From Alphaproteobacteria bacterium (GTDB lineage Bacteria > Pseudomonadota > Alphaproteobacteria > Caulobacterales > Maricaulaceae): 64,000 nucleotides of DNA. Positions 11,910 through 20,529 of this stretch are shown here, piece by piece. How positions within the stretch are numbered: the first letter of the stretch is position 1; each line of letters starts with the position of its first letter. The notes under the pieces are model-generated. The model did no database searches. It was not told the DNA's origin and was given only the letters and a program-made list of their open reading frames with translations. Both the position numbers and the translations under genes were made by a program. The stretch lies in the NCBI GenBank assembly GCA_016124675.1, contig WGNG01000002.1, positions 124,001 to 188,000 on the forward strand, given 5' to 3'.

Positions 11910-13550
11910 AGCGGGCTCGGCCTGGGTTGGCCCGGTTTCCGCCACCGCCAGGGCGGGCCGCCAGGGATGCAGGCGGCGGTGGGTCTTGATCACCGTGTCG
12001 CAGATCTGGCGGATGCGGCGCGCATGCATCAGAGCCGCGTCCACCGCGCCCACCGCCAGCTCCCCCGACGCCACGCCCTTGAGCAATTCAGTCTTCACCG
12101 CGCTGTAGCCGCTCTGAAAATCCCGCTCCAGACGCGCGGCCTCACGTTCGAAGCCGACCTCGTCCAGACCCGGGACATGGAGCGCCAGCACGCCATCCAG
12201 CGCGTCCTGAAGGCCCGTCCACGCCTCGCTCTGGCCAAACCGGCCGGGCGGCGCGGTGTCCGGCGCGATCTCGGCCGACAGCATGGCGAGTTCTTCCAGA
12301 TGCTGCAGCGCGCGCACCAGATCGGGCACGGCGGCGGTGACGCTGCCGGGCAGGGCGGACGCATTCATGCGGGCCAGAAACGTCCGGACTTCCTCGCCCA
12401 GCTGCATCAGCCCGTCCCGGCGCAGTTTCAGGCGCGCTTTGGCCATGGGCTTGGGCGCCGCCGCCTCGCGCACCAGGTCGAGCGTCAGGCCGGTCATGCG
12501 CACCAGCTCCTGGGACAGCGCGTTCAGCGCCAGGCTGGGCACGGGCAGGCTGGTGGGATCGAGATGAACCGGGCGCGCCAGCGTCTCGTCCTCGGTGACG
12601 AAGCGGGTCGACAACCAGGCCACGGTGCGTCCCACCAGCGGCCAGGCCAGCGCCACGCCTGCGACATTGAATAGGGTGTGGAACAAGGCGAGCGTCGCGG
12701 GCACGTCTCCGGAGCCCAGCACCAGCCCGGCCAGTTCACGCGCCAGAGGCAGAAAGAGCGGCATGGCCGCCAGCGCCACGGCGGCAGCGAACAGGTTGAA
12801 GGCGATATGGGCGCTGGCCACGCGCCGGGCCGGTGCGCCGGCGCCGATCACCGCGAAGGCCGCGGTGGAGGTGGTGCCCAGATTGGCGCCGATCACCGCC
12901 GCGGCGGCCAGCTCCAGCGGGAAGGCGCCGCCCGTACTGGCGGTCAGAATAATGGCGATGGCGGCGCTGGACGACTGGGTCAGCACCGTGACCAGCGCGC
13001 CGATCACCACGAAGACGAGGATGGACACGATGCCGGCGGTCTCCGGCGTGATGGCGGCCAGGGCCGGCGCCAGCCCGCCAAATCCTTCCTGCAGCACCCC
13101 GACGCCCAGAAAGAACAGCCCGAACCCGGCGAGCGCCCGCCCGGAGCCGGCAAGGCGCGCCCGCTCGCCCGCGCCCAGCGCCAGCGCCATCCCGATCCCG
13201 ATCAGGGGCAGGGCCAGCGCGCCTACATCCACCTTCACCCCGACCAGCGCCACCAGCCAGCCGGTCATGGTGGTGCCCACATTGGTGCCCAGGATCACCC
13301 ACACCGCCCGGCGCAGGCTCAACAGGCGCGCATTGACAAAGCCCACCGTGGCCACGGTCACCGCGCTGGACGATTGCACCACAGCCGTGATCAGAACGCC
13401 CAGCGCGAACCCGCGCACGCTCGACTTCGTCCATGTTTGCAAAAGCGTGCGCAGCGCCCCGCCGGCGGCGATCTTCAACCCGTCGGTCAGCAGCCCCATG
13501 CCCAAGAGGAACAGCCCGATCCCGCCGGCAAGGGTCAATATTGCCATCAT
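11895..13550 (-). CDS. Na/Pi cotransporter family protein with PhoU-like C-terminal domain
   Basis: 551 aa. The N-terminal ~310 residues hold two inverted transmembrane repeats, each with the PNaS signature QSSSA (residues 59-63 and about 190) and a GTNVGTT / GANLGTTST partner motif. The remaining ~220 residues are soluble and helical, rich in LxxLxxL patterns, matching the PhoU-like module fused to bacterial NptA/YjbB-type transporters. The likely role is sodium-coupled phosphate movement across the inner membrane; YjbB relatives can export phosphate. No pst or pho genes are nearby. Convergent with the DUF1330 gene. Confidence 0.9.
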   Translation of the reverse strand: MMAILTLAGGIGLFLLGMGLLTDGLKIAAGGALRTLLQTWTKSSVRGFALGVLITAVVQSSSAVTVATVGFVNARLLSLRRAVWVILGTNVGTTMTGWLVALVGVKVDVGALALPLIGIGMALALGAGERARLAGSGRALAGFGLFFLGVGVLQEGFGGLAPALAAITPETAGIVSILVFVVIGALVTVLTQSSSAAIAIILTASTGGAFPLELAAAAVIGANLGTTSTAAFAVIGAGAPARRVASAHIAFNLFAAAVALAAMPLFLPLARELAGLVLGSGDVPATLALFHTLFNVAGVALAWPLVGRTVAWLSTRFVTEDETLARPVHLDPTSLPVPSLALNALSQELVRMTGLTLDLVREAAAPKPMAKARLKLRRDGLMQLGEEVRTFLARMNASALPGSVTAAVPDLVRALQHLEELAMLSAEIAPDTAPPGRFGQSEAWTGLQDALDGVLALHVPGLDEVGFEREAARLERDFQSGYSAVKTELLKGVASGELAVGAVDAALMHARRIRQICDTVIKTHRRLHPWRPALAVAETGPTQAEPASAKS

Positions 13551-13657
13551 CGACGCCCGCTCCGCAGGTTGCTCCGGGTTCGGACATTAGAGCGGTTTGA
13601 TCGCGCAGGGCAGGGGGCGCGGGCAGGAGGGTTGCCCGCATGGACGGGAGCATGGAA

Positions 13658-13939
13658 TCACAAGTCGCCGCTCTCTCGTAGTTTTTCTTCGTATCTTTTC
13701 CGGCTTAGCGGGCATTCAATGAGCTGATGGAAATCAGCTTTCGTTAGCTTGCACTGCTTCGCCATCAAAGATATTAGCGCCTCACCCAGGTCCTTCTTGC
13801 CTGTGCCGTGAGAAGTCTTCGTTCTGACCGATGTCTTTGAGCCAGCCTCAGTGTAATAAATAAAAAATGCGTGGTCTCCCTCTTTCCGGGAGAAGCCCTT
13901 TCGCTCTAGTGAAGCTTCCACGTCTCGGCGCTTAAGCAT
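13658..13939 (-). CDS. HicA-like small protein (putative mRNA interferase fold)
   Basis: 93 aa. The first 45 residues resemble the double-stranded-RNA-binding-like HicA fold: MLKRRDVEASLERKGF, then KEGDHAFFIYYT with a His at residue 23, where HicA toxins carry their catalytic His, then a basic KTSVRTKTSHGTGKKDLGEALISLM segment. The C-terminal QCKLTKADFHQLIECPLSRKRYEEKL tail goes beyond a minimal HicA. No HicB follows; instead it overlaps the upstream 366-aa gene by 8 bp and would be co-translated with it. The base composition is far more AT-rich than the flanks, suggesting acquisition by transfer. Toxin activity is inference from the fold only. Confidence 0.6.
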   Translation of the reverse strand: MLKRRDVEASLERKGFSRKEGDHAFFIYYTEAGSKTSVRTKTSHGTGKKDLGEALISLMAKQCKLTKADFHQLIECPLSRKRYEEKLRESGDL

Positions 13940-15011
13940 TATTCACCTTCTGGAATTGCTTACGCAACGTTTCTGCTAACTGTTGGGCTTTGGGAGAGAG
14001 CTCATCATCGCGAGCACATCCATATTCACGCCACAAAAGTTCGATCTCAGCTTCTAGTGCTTCTTCAAGTTCCGAGCGAGTCTCGCTGGCCAGTAAGATG
14101 TCGTGCGGACCCTCTAATTGATAGAGGCCATCCGCCTCATCAAAAATAACGGTGAAATGCCATTCATCCGACAAATTATATTTCTCACCGTCAACAGAAA
14201 ATTCATTTATTTGTATATCGGAAACATCAACCTCCAAAATATCGCTTACGTCAACGATGGATTTGACTTTTCCTTGATCATCGTAGGTAACATTTCCAAA
14301 AACTTGGATTAAGTCCCTGGGGTGGTCGGTCAATATGTTTTCATAATGCTCTGCATAGATAGCTTGAATTTGCCTGCCGCTAGCAAGCTTAAGGCCAAAT
14401 TGCCTATCTTCGAACTTCATTTCTACTAACGTGCCAGCTACGTATCCCGGCACATAGCCATGATCTTTTGAAGGTTGTGCCTCAAGGCTGGCAAAGGCGA
14501 TTCGCGCTTCTGGTCCTCTTACAAACGGCGCACCCGCTACGTCTTCTAGAGAGAGGTTTAGTCCGGAGCGTGCAGGCGGTTGGCTCTCTTTCAAAGCTTT
14601 CAACAAGCCAGCGCGGTAGTTACGGTCAGGTATCAAAGATCTAAATTGATCTCCGTCACCACTGCCAGCGGCTGTTGCAATCTCTTTAAACTTCGTAGCT
14701 ACGGAATGCATTATTGCAGGATCAAATAAGCGTTCTTTGGGGTTGCCGATTTCTGCAGGAATCGTATAGCCGCCTCGCTCAGGCAATTTGCACATGAGTG
14801 CAAATAGGTGCTCGTCCTCATGGCTCACCCGAGTGCGCAGACCCAGCTCGCGTCCATGTTCCATCTTTGCAATCAGGAATATTGCTCGTTGGATATGACT
14901 CAACGCTCGCACCAGTGCCTGAGCAGGAACGGTGTGCTCTTTGGCCGCTGGGCCAGCGAAATGCAGCCTTATAAAGCGAGGATCCAATTCGTCAGCCAAG
15001 TGGTTCCCCAT
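13932..15011 (-). CDS. Unrecognised protein, first gene of the AT-rich islet
   Basis: About 359 aa from the ATG at 15011; a TTG at 15032 would give 366 aa, and neither has a clear ribosome-binding site. I recognise no family. Visible features: no signal peptide or membrane segment; an N-terminal helical stretch (VPAQALVRALSHIQRAIFLIAK); a central region rich in beta strands (VPGYVAGTLVEMKFEDRQFGLKL...RQIQAIYAEHYENIL); two DVSDI/EVDVSDI repeats; and an acidic helical C-terminus (SELEEALEAEIELLWREYG) ending in basic residues. It overlaps the HicA-like gene by 8 bp, so the two probably act together, as partner and effector or as a two-part defence or addiction module. Composition is AT-rich and foreign-looking. 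Confidence 0.6.
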   Translation of the reverse strand: MGNHLADELDPRFIRLHFAGPAAKEHTVPAQALVRALSHIQRAIFLIAKMEHGRELGLRTRVSHEDEHLFALMCKLPERGGYTIPAEIGNPKERLFDPAIMHSVATKFKEIATAAGSGDGDQFRSLIPDRNYRAGLLKALKESQPPARSGLNLSLEDVAGAPFVRGPEARIAFASLEAQPSKDHGYVPGYVAGTLVEMKFEDRQFGLKLASGRQIQAIYAEHYENILTDHPRDLIQVFGNVTYDDQGKVKSIVDVSDILEVDVSDIQINEFSVDGEKYNLSDEWHFTVIFDEADGLYQLEGPHDILLASETRSELEEALEAEIELLWREYGCARDDELSPKAQQLAETLRKQFQKVNNA

Positions 15012-15118
15012 TTCGTGCTGGCATAAGGCCAAGTCAGATTGTGCAAAGCCGGTAAACTGCTGATCAAAATCGACAGCTCCAAAAATCGCAACATGATATT
15101 AGATAATCATTCAAATAA

Positions 15119-15194
<76 letters not shown>

Positions 15195-15199
15195 TTGCG

Positions 15200-15219
15200 A
15201 CCGGGCTGGAAAGCCCGGT
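15200..15219 (-). other. Small hairpin just upstream of tRNA-Thr
   Basis: An 8-bp perfect stem (15200-15207 with 15212-15219) has a GGAA/TTCC loop five bases 5' of the tRNA on the minus strand. It could be a leader structure of the tRNA precursor or a terminator of udk transcription reading toward the tRNA. There is no T tract. Confidence 0.35.
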
Positions 15220-15376
15220 TCAGCGGGGGCGGACACTAGCGGCGAACGCGGGCGCGGGCAAGCGGGCTTGTGTTCTGCGTCGGCGTCCGGGATCAGCGTG
15301 TCGCGCGCTGTGTCACGGCGCGCCCCTTCTCCTGGCCGCAGGCCCGGTCAGCGCCCGCGTCCCCGCAGCCTTCGCC

Positions 15377-16051
15377 TCACCCCCGCTCATCGCGAAACCG
15401 CGCGATGGCGTCGCAGACGGGGCGTGAGAGCGCTTCAAAGAAGGCGGTGAGGTGATCGCTCGGGCGGGCTGCGGCGGCGTCGTTGCGGATGACGAGATGG
15501 GCGTGCTCGCGCCCCGGCGCGGTCCATTCATGGTGCATGGGGCGCACGGTGCGCAGATACTGGCCGACCACCGACTGGGGCGTGCGGCCGCGCTCATTGA
15601 CGTCGCGCAAAAGGCGGCGCGCCAGGCGGATATCGTCGGGCGCATCCACATAGACGCGCAGATCGAACAGGTCGCGCACCTGCGCATCGCAGAACAGGTG
15701 AATGCCTTCCACGATGATCACATCGGCCGGTTCGATGCGGCGGGTGTCGGCCCTGCGCCGGTGGATGGTGAAGTCATAGATCGGCGCCTTGACCGCCTTG
15801 CCGTCCTTGAGCGCCGCCAGCTGGCGCGCCAGCAGGGCATGGTCGCGCGAGGCCGGGTGGTCGAAATTGAACTCCGCCGGTTCGAAGTCCGGTTTCGCGC
15901 CATGGTCGCCGTAATAATCATCCTCGGCCATGACCAGCGCCGATAGCGGCGCGGCGGAGCGGGCGGCGGCGCGCGCGATCTCGGTCTTGCCCGAGGCAGA
16001 CCCGCCGGTGACGCCGATCAGCAGGCGCTTTTTCGGTGCAAGCAGGCTCAT
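15377..16051 (-). CDS. udk: Uridine kinase / P-loop nucleoside kinase
   Basis: 224 aa. The Walker A motif GVTGGSASGKTEIA lies at residues ~13-26. It is followed by the family's substrate region DDYYGDHG and FNFDHPASRDHALLARQL, then APIYDFTIHRRR and a Walker B-like VIIVEGIHLF. The lid region RRLLRDVNERGRTPQSVVGQYLRTVRPMH is diagnostic for uridine kinases, which phosphorylate uridine or cytidine in pyrimidine salvage. It follows hemY by 9 bp and appears to be the last gene of the hem run. Confidence 0.93.
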   Translation of the reverse strand: MSLLAPKKRLLIGVTGGSASGKTEIARAAARSAAPLSALVMAEDDYYGDHGAKPDFEPAEFNFDHPASRDHALLARQLAALKDGKAVKAPIYDFTIHRRRADTRRIEPADVIIVEGIHLFCDAQVRDLFDLRVYVDAPDDIRLARRLLRDVNERGRTPQSVVGQYLRTVRPMHHEWTAPGREHAHLVIRNDAAAARPSDHLTAFFEALSRPVCDAIARFRDERG

Positions 16052-16060
16052 GGGGCGGCA

Positions 16061-17518
16061 TCAGTCCTTGCGGGCGTCATCCTCAACGCCGGGATCATCC
16101 GGCGCGCGCGGGGCCTGATAGCTGTCCGTGGCGGCGCTGTCGCCCGGTTTTGCAGCGCGCGGCTTCACCGGCGCTTCCAGAAGGGCGCTGTCGGGCGCGG
16201 CCGCAGCCGCGATCTCAAAGCGCTCATGGCGCGGATGGATCAGCCGGGCTTCGCGGCCCCAGGCGTCCACCATGCGCTTCCAGTCCTCATCGGTGTAGGG
16301 GAAGGCGGCGCCGTTTTCGTCGATGTCCGACCAGTCGGCCTCGCCCGGTGCGTGGGCGGCGCGCGTCATCCAGCGCCGCGCCCCCGCCGCGTCGGCGTCC
16401 AGCTGGGCGGCGCGGGCGGCCAGCACGCAGACCCGCGCCGACACGGGCGGCTGGGCGGTGAGGCTGGCCAGCGCCTCGCGCGCCGCGTCGCGGTTTTCCT
16501 GGTCCAGCGCCGTCTCGGCCAACAGGACGCGGCTTTCGCGATGCTCCGGATTGAGCGCGGCCAGCGCGCGCAGGCGCTCGGCGCGTTTGAGGCGGGTGTC
16601 GGAGCGGCGCAAGGCGCCATAGGCGCGCGCCAGCGCCGGGTGGGGCGCCCGCGTCCAGGCCGCTTCGAGGATTTCCGCCGCCCGGCGGTGACGGCGCAAA
16701 TCGGCCAGCAGGCGTCCGGCGAGCTCCGCGGCGGGGGCGAAATCGGGCGACGCCGCCGCGGCGCGCTCGGCCAGGCGCGCGGCGCCGTCCGGATCGGACG
16801 CCTCCATGCGGCGCGCCTCGGCGGTCAAGAGGACGGCGCGGGTGCGCGCCGCGCGCACCCGGTCCACCAGACTGCGCTTTTCGCCTTCTGACAGGGTTGT
16901 CTCCGCCTCGCGCCAGCGCGCGGCGTTCACCTGGGCGGCGAACAGCGAGTCATATGCCCAGCGCGCCGGGCCGGCGGTCTCGAACGCCTCGCTGGCATGA
17001 GTGATGACGCCGATCGCGTCGCCGCGCGCCTCGGCGATGGCGGCCAGGCCCCGCAGCGCCACCAGCCGGGTGCGCGAATCCTCCAGCATGGCCTCATACT
17101 GGCTCTGGGCGCTGGCGAGATCGCCATCGGCTTCGGCGGCCCGCGCTGACAACAGGCGCGACAGGGCGGGCCGGTCCAGCAGCGCTTCGGCGCGCGCCGC
17201 CTGACGCACGGCCAGCGCCCCCTGACCGGCGGCCGAGGCGATCAGCGCACGTTCCAGCGCGTCAAAGCCCTGATCGCGCTTGCGGCGCAGGCGGAACTGG
17301 CGGAACGCGTCCGGCGCGCCCCAGATCTTGGCGATCAGCCACCAGGCGACCACCAGAAGAAAGGTGACGAGCAGCAAGACGCCCATGGCCAGCGCGAACG
17401 GCGCTTCGGCTTCGACGTCCAGAAACTCCACCCGGACAAGGCCCGGATTGAGGGTGAGGAATACCGCGAGCGCCGCCGTGATGACGCACAGGATGATCGT
17501 TGCGATGAGGCGGATCAT
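16061..17518 (-). CDS. hemY: HemY N-terminal domain / TPR protein of the hem cluster
   Basis: 485 aa. Two N-terminal transmembrane helices (residues ~1-22 and ~42-65) flank DVEAEAPFALA, the HemY_N pattern. A long Ala-rich helical region of tetratricopeptide-type repeats follows, and then a C-terminal APGEADWSDIDENGAAFPYTDEDWKRMVDAWG block typical of alphaproteobacterial HemY. In E. coli, HemY sits in the hemCDXY operon; its role in haem synthesis is structural or assembly-related and not fully settled. The start overlaps the stop of the upstream Mic60-like gene by 4 bp. The disordered C-terminal tail is rich in Ala, Asp and Pro. Confidence 0.88.
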   Translation of the reverse strand: MIRLIATIILCVITAALAVFLTLNPGLVRVEFLDVEAEAPFALAMGVLLLVTFLLVVAWWLIAKIWGAPDAFRQFRLRRKRDQGFDALERALIASAAGQGALAVRQAARAEALLDRPALSRLLSARAAEADGDLASAQSQYEAMLEDSRTRLVALRGLAAIAEARGDAIGVITHASEAFETAGPARWAYDSLFAAQVNAARWREAETTLSEGEKRSLVDRVRAARTRAVLLTAEARRMEASDPDGAARLAERAAAASPDFAPAAELAGRLLADLRRHRRAAEILEAAWTRAPHPALARAYGALRRSDTRLKRAERLRALAALNPEHRESRVLLAETALDQENRDAAREALASLTAQPPVSARVCVLAARAAQLDADAAGARRWMTRAAHAPGEADWSDIDENGAAFPYTDEDWKRMVDAWGREARLIHPRHERFEIAAAAAPDSALLEAPVKPRAAKPGDSAATDSYQAPRAPDDPGVEDDARKD

Positions 17519-18711
17519 GGTTGTGCTCCCTCATCGAGCGCCGCGCGCATGTCGCGCAGCGCCGCGTCCACCTGCAGGCGCGCCTCGGCGTCCTGAAGCC
17601 AGGGGTCGATAACCGTGCGCGCCGGACCCTCCAGCGCGCGGGCGCTCGTGACTGCAGCCTCCAGATCGCCCGCATCCAGAGCCGCGCGCAGCGCGTCGCC
17701 GGGGCCCGGGTCCTCGCCCGTGCGCGCAATGCGCAAGACGCCGAACCAGACCTGCGTCTCGCCGCTGACGGCGTCAAGTTCGTCTACAGGCAGTTGCGCC
17801 GACAGCCGCTCGCGCGAGGGCGCGCCATTGCGGGCGTGGGCGCGCAGGGCCTCAAGGCCCGGCGCGTCCGGCCACGCCCGGCGCAACTCTGCAAGCTCCA
17901 GGGCAAACGCGCCCGACCCGCCCGCCGCCGCCGCCAGGTCGGCATAGGCGAGCGCCTGCTCTGCCCGGTCGGGCGAGGAGGCCGGCTCCGGCGCTGGCTG
18001 CGCCGGCCCGGCCTGCATATCGGCAAGGCTGGCCTCCAGCGCGTTCAGGCGCTGCGCGATCAGGTCCAGGCGGGGATCGGTCCCGCTGGCGCTGCCCGCT
18101 ACCCCTTCCACTGCCGCGATCCGGTCGTTCAGGGCATTGATCCGGGACAGCACCGGCTCCAGCGCGCCGGACAGATCGGCCCCCTCTCCCGGACCGGCCG
18201 CCGCCAGCGCGCCGGCCCGGACCTCCAGATCATCAAGGCGCCGGTCCGCGTCTCGGGCCACATCCTCGATCCTTGAATTCACTTCGGCCAGATCCGGGGC
18301 GCCGGCCGGCTCGGCGGCTTCCAGCGCCTCGACCCGCTCGCGCACCGAAGCGGTATCGCGCACCAGCTGCTCGACCGCCTGGGCGCGCAGCGCATCGCCC
18401 GGATTATCCGCTTCAAGCGCGCTCAGGCGCGCTTCAATGCGCGACAGGTCCGGTTCGGGCGCCGCTCGTGTCTCAAGCGCGGCCAGTCTTGTCTCCAGCG
18501 GGGTCATATCCGGTCCCGCTGCGGGCATGGTTTGTACCCATACCCACCCCGCCGCACCGCCGATCAGGGCCGCCGCGACGACAAACCCGGTGATCCGCGC
18601 AATGGCCAGAATCCGGGGCCAGGTCTTGCGGGGTTGAGGTTCGCTGTCCACGGGTTTGAACTCGGCGTCCACCGGTTCATGATCGCTTCCAGGCTTGGTC
18701 TGACCGCTCAT
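17515..18711 (-). CDS. Mitofilin/Mic60-like inner-membrane protein
   Basis: 398 aa. A cytoplasmic basic stretch precedes one transmembrane helix (residues ~33-55, IARITGFVVAAALIGGAAGWVWV). A long predicted coiled coil follows (~70-230, repeated LxxRLxALE heptads), and then a helical C-terminal domain with FALELAELRRAWPDAPGLEALRAHA and RTGEDPGPGDALRAALDAGDLEAAV. This is the layout of alphaproteobacterial Mic60, the relative of the mitochondrial crista-junction protein, which is encoded beside hemD/hemY in many members of the class. It probably shapes the inner membrane or bridges it to the outer membrane. It overlaps hemY by 4 bp. Confidence 0.82.
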   Translation of the reverse strand: MSGQTKPGSDHEPVDAEFKPVDSEPQPRKTWPRILAIARITGFVVAAALIGGAAGWVWVQTMPAAGPDMTPLETRLAALETRAAPEPDLSRIEARLSALEADNPGDALRAQAVEQLVRDTASVRERVEALEAAEPAGAPDLAEVNSRIEDVARDADRRLDDLEVRAGALAAAGPGEGADLSGALEPVLSRINALNDRIAAVEGVAGSASGTDPRLDLIAQRLNALEASLADMQAGPAQPAPEPASSPDRAEQALAYADLAAAAGGSGAFALELAELRRAWPDAPGLEALRAHARNGAPSRERLSAQLPVDELDAVSGETQVWFGVLRIARTGEDPGPGDALRAALDAGDLEAAVTSARALEGPARTVIDPWLQDAEARLQVDAALRDMRAALDEGAQP

Positions 18712-18791
18712 CGCGCCTGCCTCGTGCGCCGCCCGTTATCCATGACCGGCACGTTCTAAGCCGCGCCGCGCCTGCGCGCCACCGCCCGTTG

Positions 18792-19511
18792 TCAGGTTTC
18801 TCCCGGCGTAACGAGGCTGCGCAGCGCCTCGATCATCCCCGCCTCGTCCGGACGGCCCGCAATCGTCACCCCGGCGCCCGTATGCCGCAACGGCGCCCAC
18901 GCCGCTTCGGAGATGGCGAGAAGGCGCGTCCGGGCCAGCAAGGACAGCCGTCCCGCTGCTGCGGCCAGGGCGGCAAACCGTTCCGCGCCCAGCGGAGAAT
19001 GTACAAGCACCACCGCGCCCGGCCCCAGCGCCTCAAGCGCCGCCGCAGGCAGGGCGTCCACAGCGCGCGCCTCATAGGCGATATGGCTGTGCGCATCCTG
19101 GCCGACGGCTCTGAGAGCGTCAACAAGATCAAAGGCCTGGTCGCGGCCGCGCACGTGGAGGAGGCGCCCGGGATCGGGCGCGCTCAGAATGATGTCGAGC
19201 AGACCAGCAGCGTCGCCCGAGCCCGTCACCACAGCCTCGTGGCCGGCGGCGCGCGCGGCGTCAGCGCTGGCGGCGCCGACTGCGAACACTTTCAGATCAG
19301 CCGGCGCGCCGAGCGGCCTGAGCCTTGCGGCCCCGTTGGGACTGGTGACGATGATGGCGCGCACGCCTGTCCAGTCCGGAATGCCGGATGTGTCGGCGAT
19401 CCGCGCTGTCGCTGCGTTCACAGCGTGATAGCCCAGCTCTGTCAGCCGCTGGCAGGTCCGCGTGGCGCCAGGCTCGGCGCGCGTGACCAGCACCGGGCGC
19501 CGCGCCGCCAT
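18792..19511 (-). CDS. hemD: Uroporphyrinogen-III synthase
   Basis: 239 aa. It cyclises hydroxymethylbilane to uroporphyrinogen III, inverting ring D. The family is poorly conserved in sequence, but PVLVTRAEPGATRTCQRLTELGY at the start, IIVTSPNGAARL, VGAASADAARAAGH, LHVRGRDQ and the C-terminal LLAISEAAWAPLRHTGAG are all in order. The ATG at 19511 gives MAARRPVLVTRAEPGA and sits 1 bp after hemC, so translational coupling is likely. A longer open frame back to 19655 is only read-through inside hemC. Confidence 0.93.
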   Translation of the reverse strand: MAARRPVLVTRAEPGATRTCQRLTELGYHAVNAATARIADTSGIPDWTGVRAIIVTSPNGAARLRPLGAPADLKVFAVGAASADAARAAGHEAVVTGSGDAAGLLDIILSAPDPGRLLHVRGRDQAFDLVDALRAVGQDAHSHIAYEARAVDALPAAALEALGPGAVVLVHSPLGAERFAALAAAAGRLSLLARTRLLAISEAAWAPLRHTGAGVTIAGRPDEAGMIEALRSLVTPGET

Positions 19512-19512
19512 G

Positions 19513-20469
19513 TCACCCGGTTCCGGAGATGATCGCCGCCAGCGCTGCGCCTCCGGCCTGGCGTATATGCTCGCCCACCCGCCGGCCCAGCGCGGCGGCC
19601 TCGGCCAGACTGGACGCCGGCGCCGAGCCCGACCCGGCCCAGCGCTGTTTTCCATCCTCGGAGAGGGCCTCTGCGCTCAGCAGGATTTCACCGTTTGCAA
19701 TCAGGGCATAAGCGGCGATGGGCGTGCGGCAGGACCCGTCCAGGGCTTCCAGAACGCCACGCTCGGCGGCGGCGGCCAGCGCGCTTTCATGGTGCTGGAT
19801 GGCATCGCACAGGGCCTGGGCGGCGTCATCGCCGATGCGGATCTCCACCCCGACACAGCCCTGGGCCGGGGCCGGCAGCATGTCAGCGGTTTCAATCGGG
19901 GTGAGCCTGGCTTCAGACCGGCCCAGCCGGCGCAGGCCGGCGCGCGCCAGGAAGGTCGCACCGATCGCGCCTTCGCGCACCCGGGCAAGGCGTGTGTCGA
20001 CATTGCCGCGCAGCAGCGTCACCTCAAGGTCTGGCCGCGCGGCCAGCGCCTGGGCCTGGCGCCGGATCGAGGCCGTGCCGAGCACCGCGCCCTGCGGCAG
20101 GTCAGCCAGCTGCGCCGACCCGTTGGCGACGAGCAGCACATCGCGCGGGTCCTCTCGCTCCAGGATCGCCGCGATCTTCAATCCTTCAGGCAGGCGGGTG
20201 GGCACGTCCTTCATGGAGTGCACCGCGAACCGCGCCTCGCCGGCCAGAAGCGCTGTCTCAAGCTCCTTGGTGAAAAGGCCCTTTCCGCCCGCCGCCAGCA
20301 GGGCGCGATCGGTGATGCGGTCCCCTGCCGTGGACAGGCCCAGGATCGGAAACGCCGCCGCGCAATCATCCACCCGGGCCGCCTGGCCCAGAATGAACTG
20401 CAGATTATGGGCCTGGGCGAGCGCCAGCGGCGAGGTGCGCGTGGCGATAGGCATGGGTTCAAAACGCAT
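19513..20469 (-). CDS. hemC: Hydroxymethylbilane synthase (porphobilinogen deaminase)
   Basis: 318 aa. It condenses four porphobilinogens to hydroxymethylbilane. The catalytic Asp lies in HSMKDVPTRLPEGL, and the dipyrromethane cofactor is attached to the Cys in DGSCRTPIAAYA. RGNVDTRLARVREG and GLRRLGR are the other conserved blocks. It is the first gene of the minus-strand run hemC-hemD-Mic60-hemY-udk. It is divergent from tsaD with only 60 bp between starts, which must hold both promoters. A second Met (residue 6, MPIATR) could be the true start. Confidence 0.96.
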   Translation of the reverse strand: MRFEPMPIATRTSPLALAQAHNLQFILGQAARVDDCAAAFPILGLSTAGDRITDRALLAAGGKGLFTKELETALLAGEARFAVHSMKDVPTRLPEGLKIAAILEREDPRDVLLVANGSAQLADLPQGAVLGTASIRRQAQALAARPDLEVTLLRGNVDTRLARVREGAIGATFLARAGLRRLGRSEARLTPIETADMLPAPAQGCVGVEIRIGDDAAQALCDAIQHHESALAAAAERGVLEALDGSCRTPIAAYALIANGEILLSAEALSEDGKQRWAGSGSAPASSLAEAAALGRRVGEHIRQAGGAALAAIISGTG

Positions 20470-20529
20470 GGCCGCTCCTGGACGGCGCGGCCCATTGTGC
20501 CCGGGCGCGCGCAGCGCTAACGATCTCCT

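Noticed and set aside
13550-13657. A second copy of the tRNA-Thr 3' end as the far boundary of the AT-rich islet
   Set aside because: I compared the tRNA 3' sequence with this region by eye and saw no match, so no att pair can be claimed.
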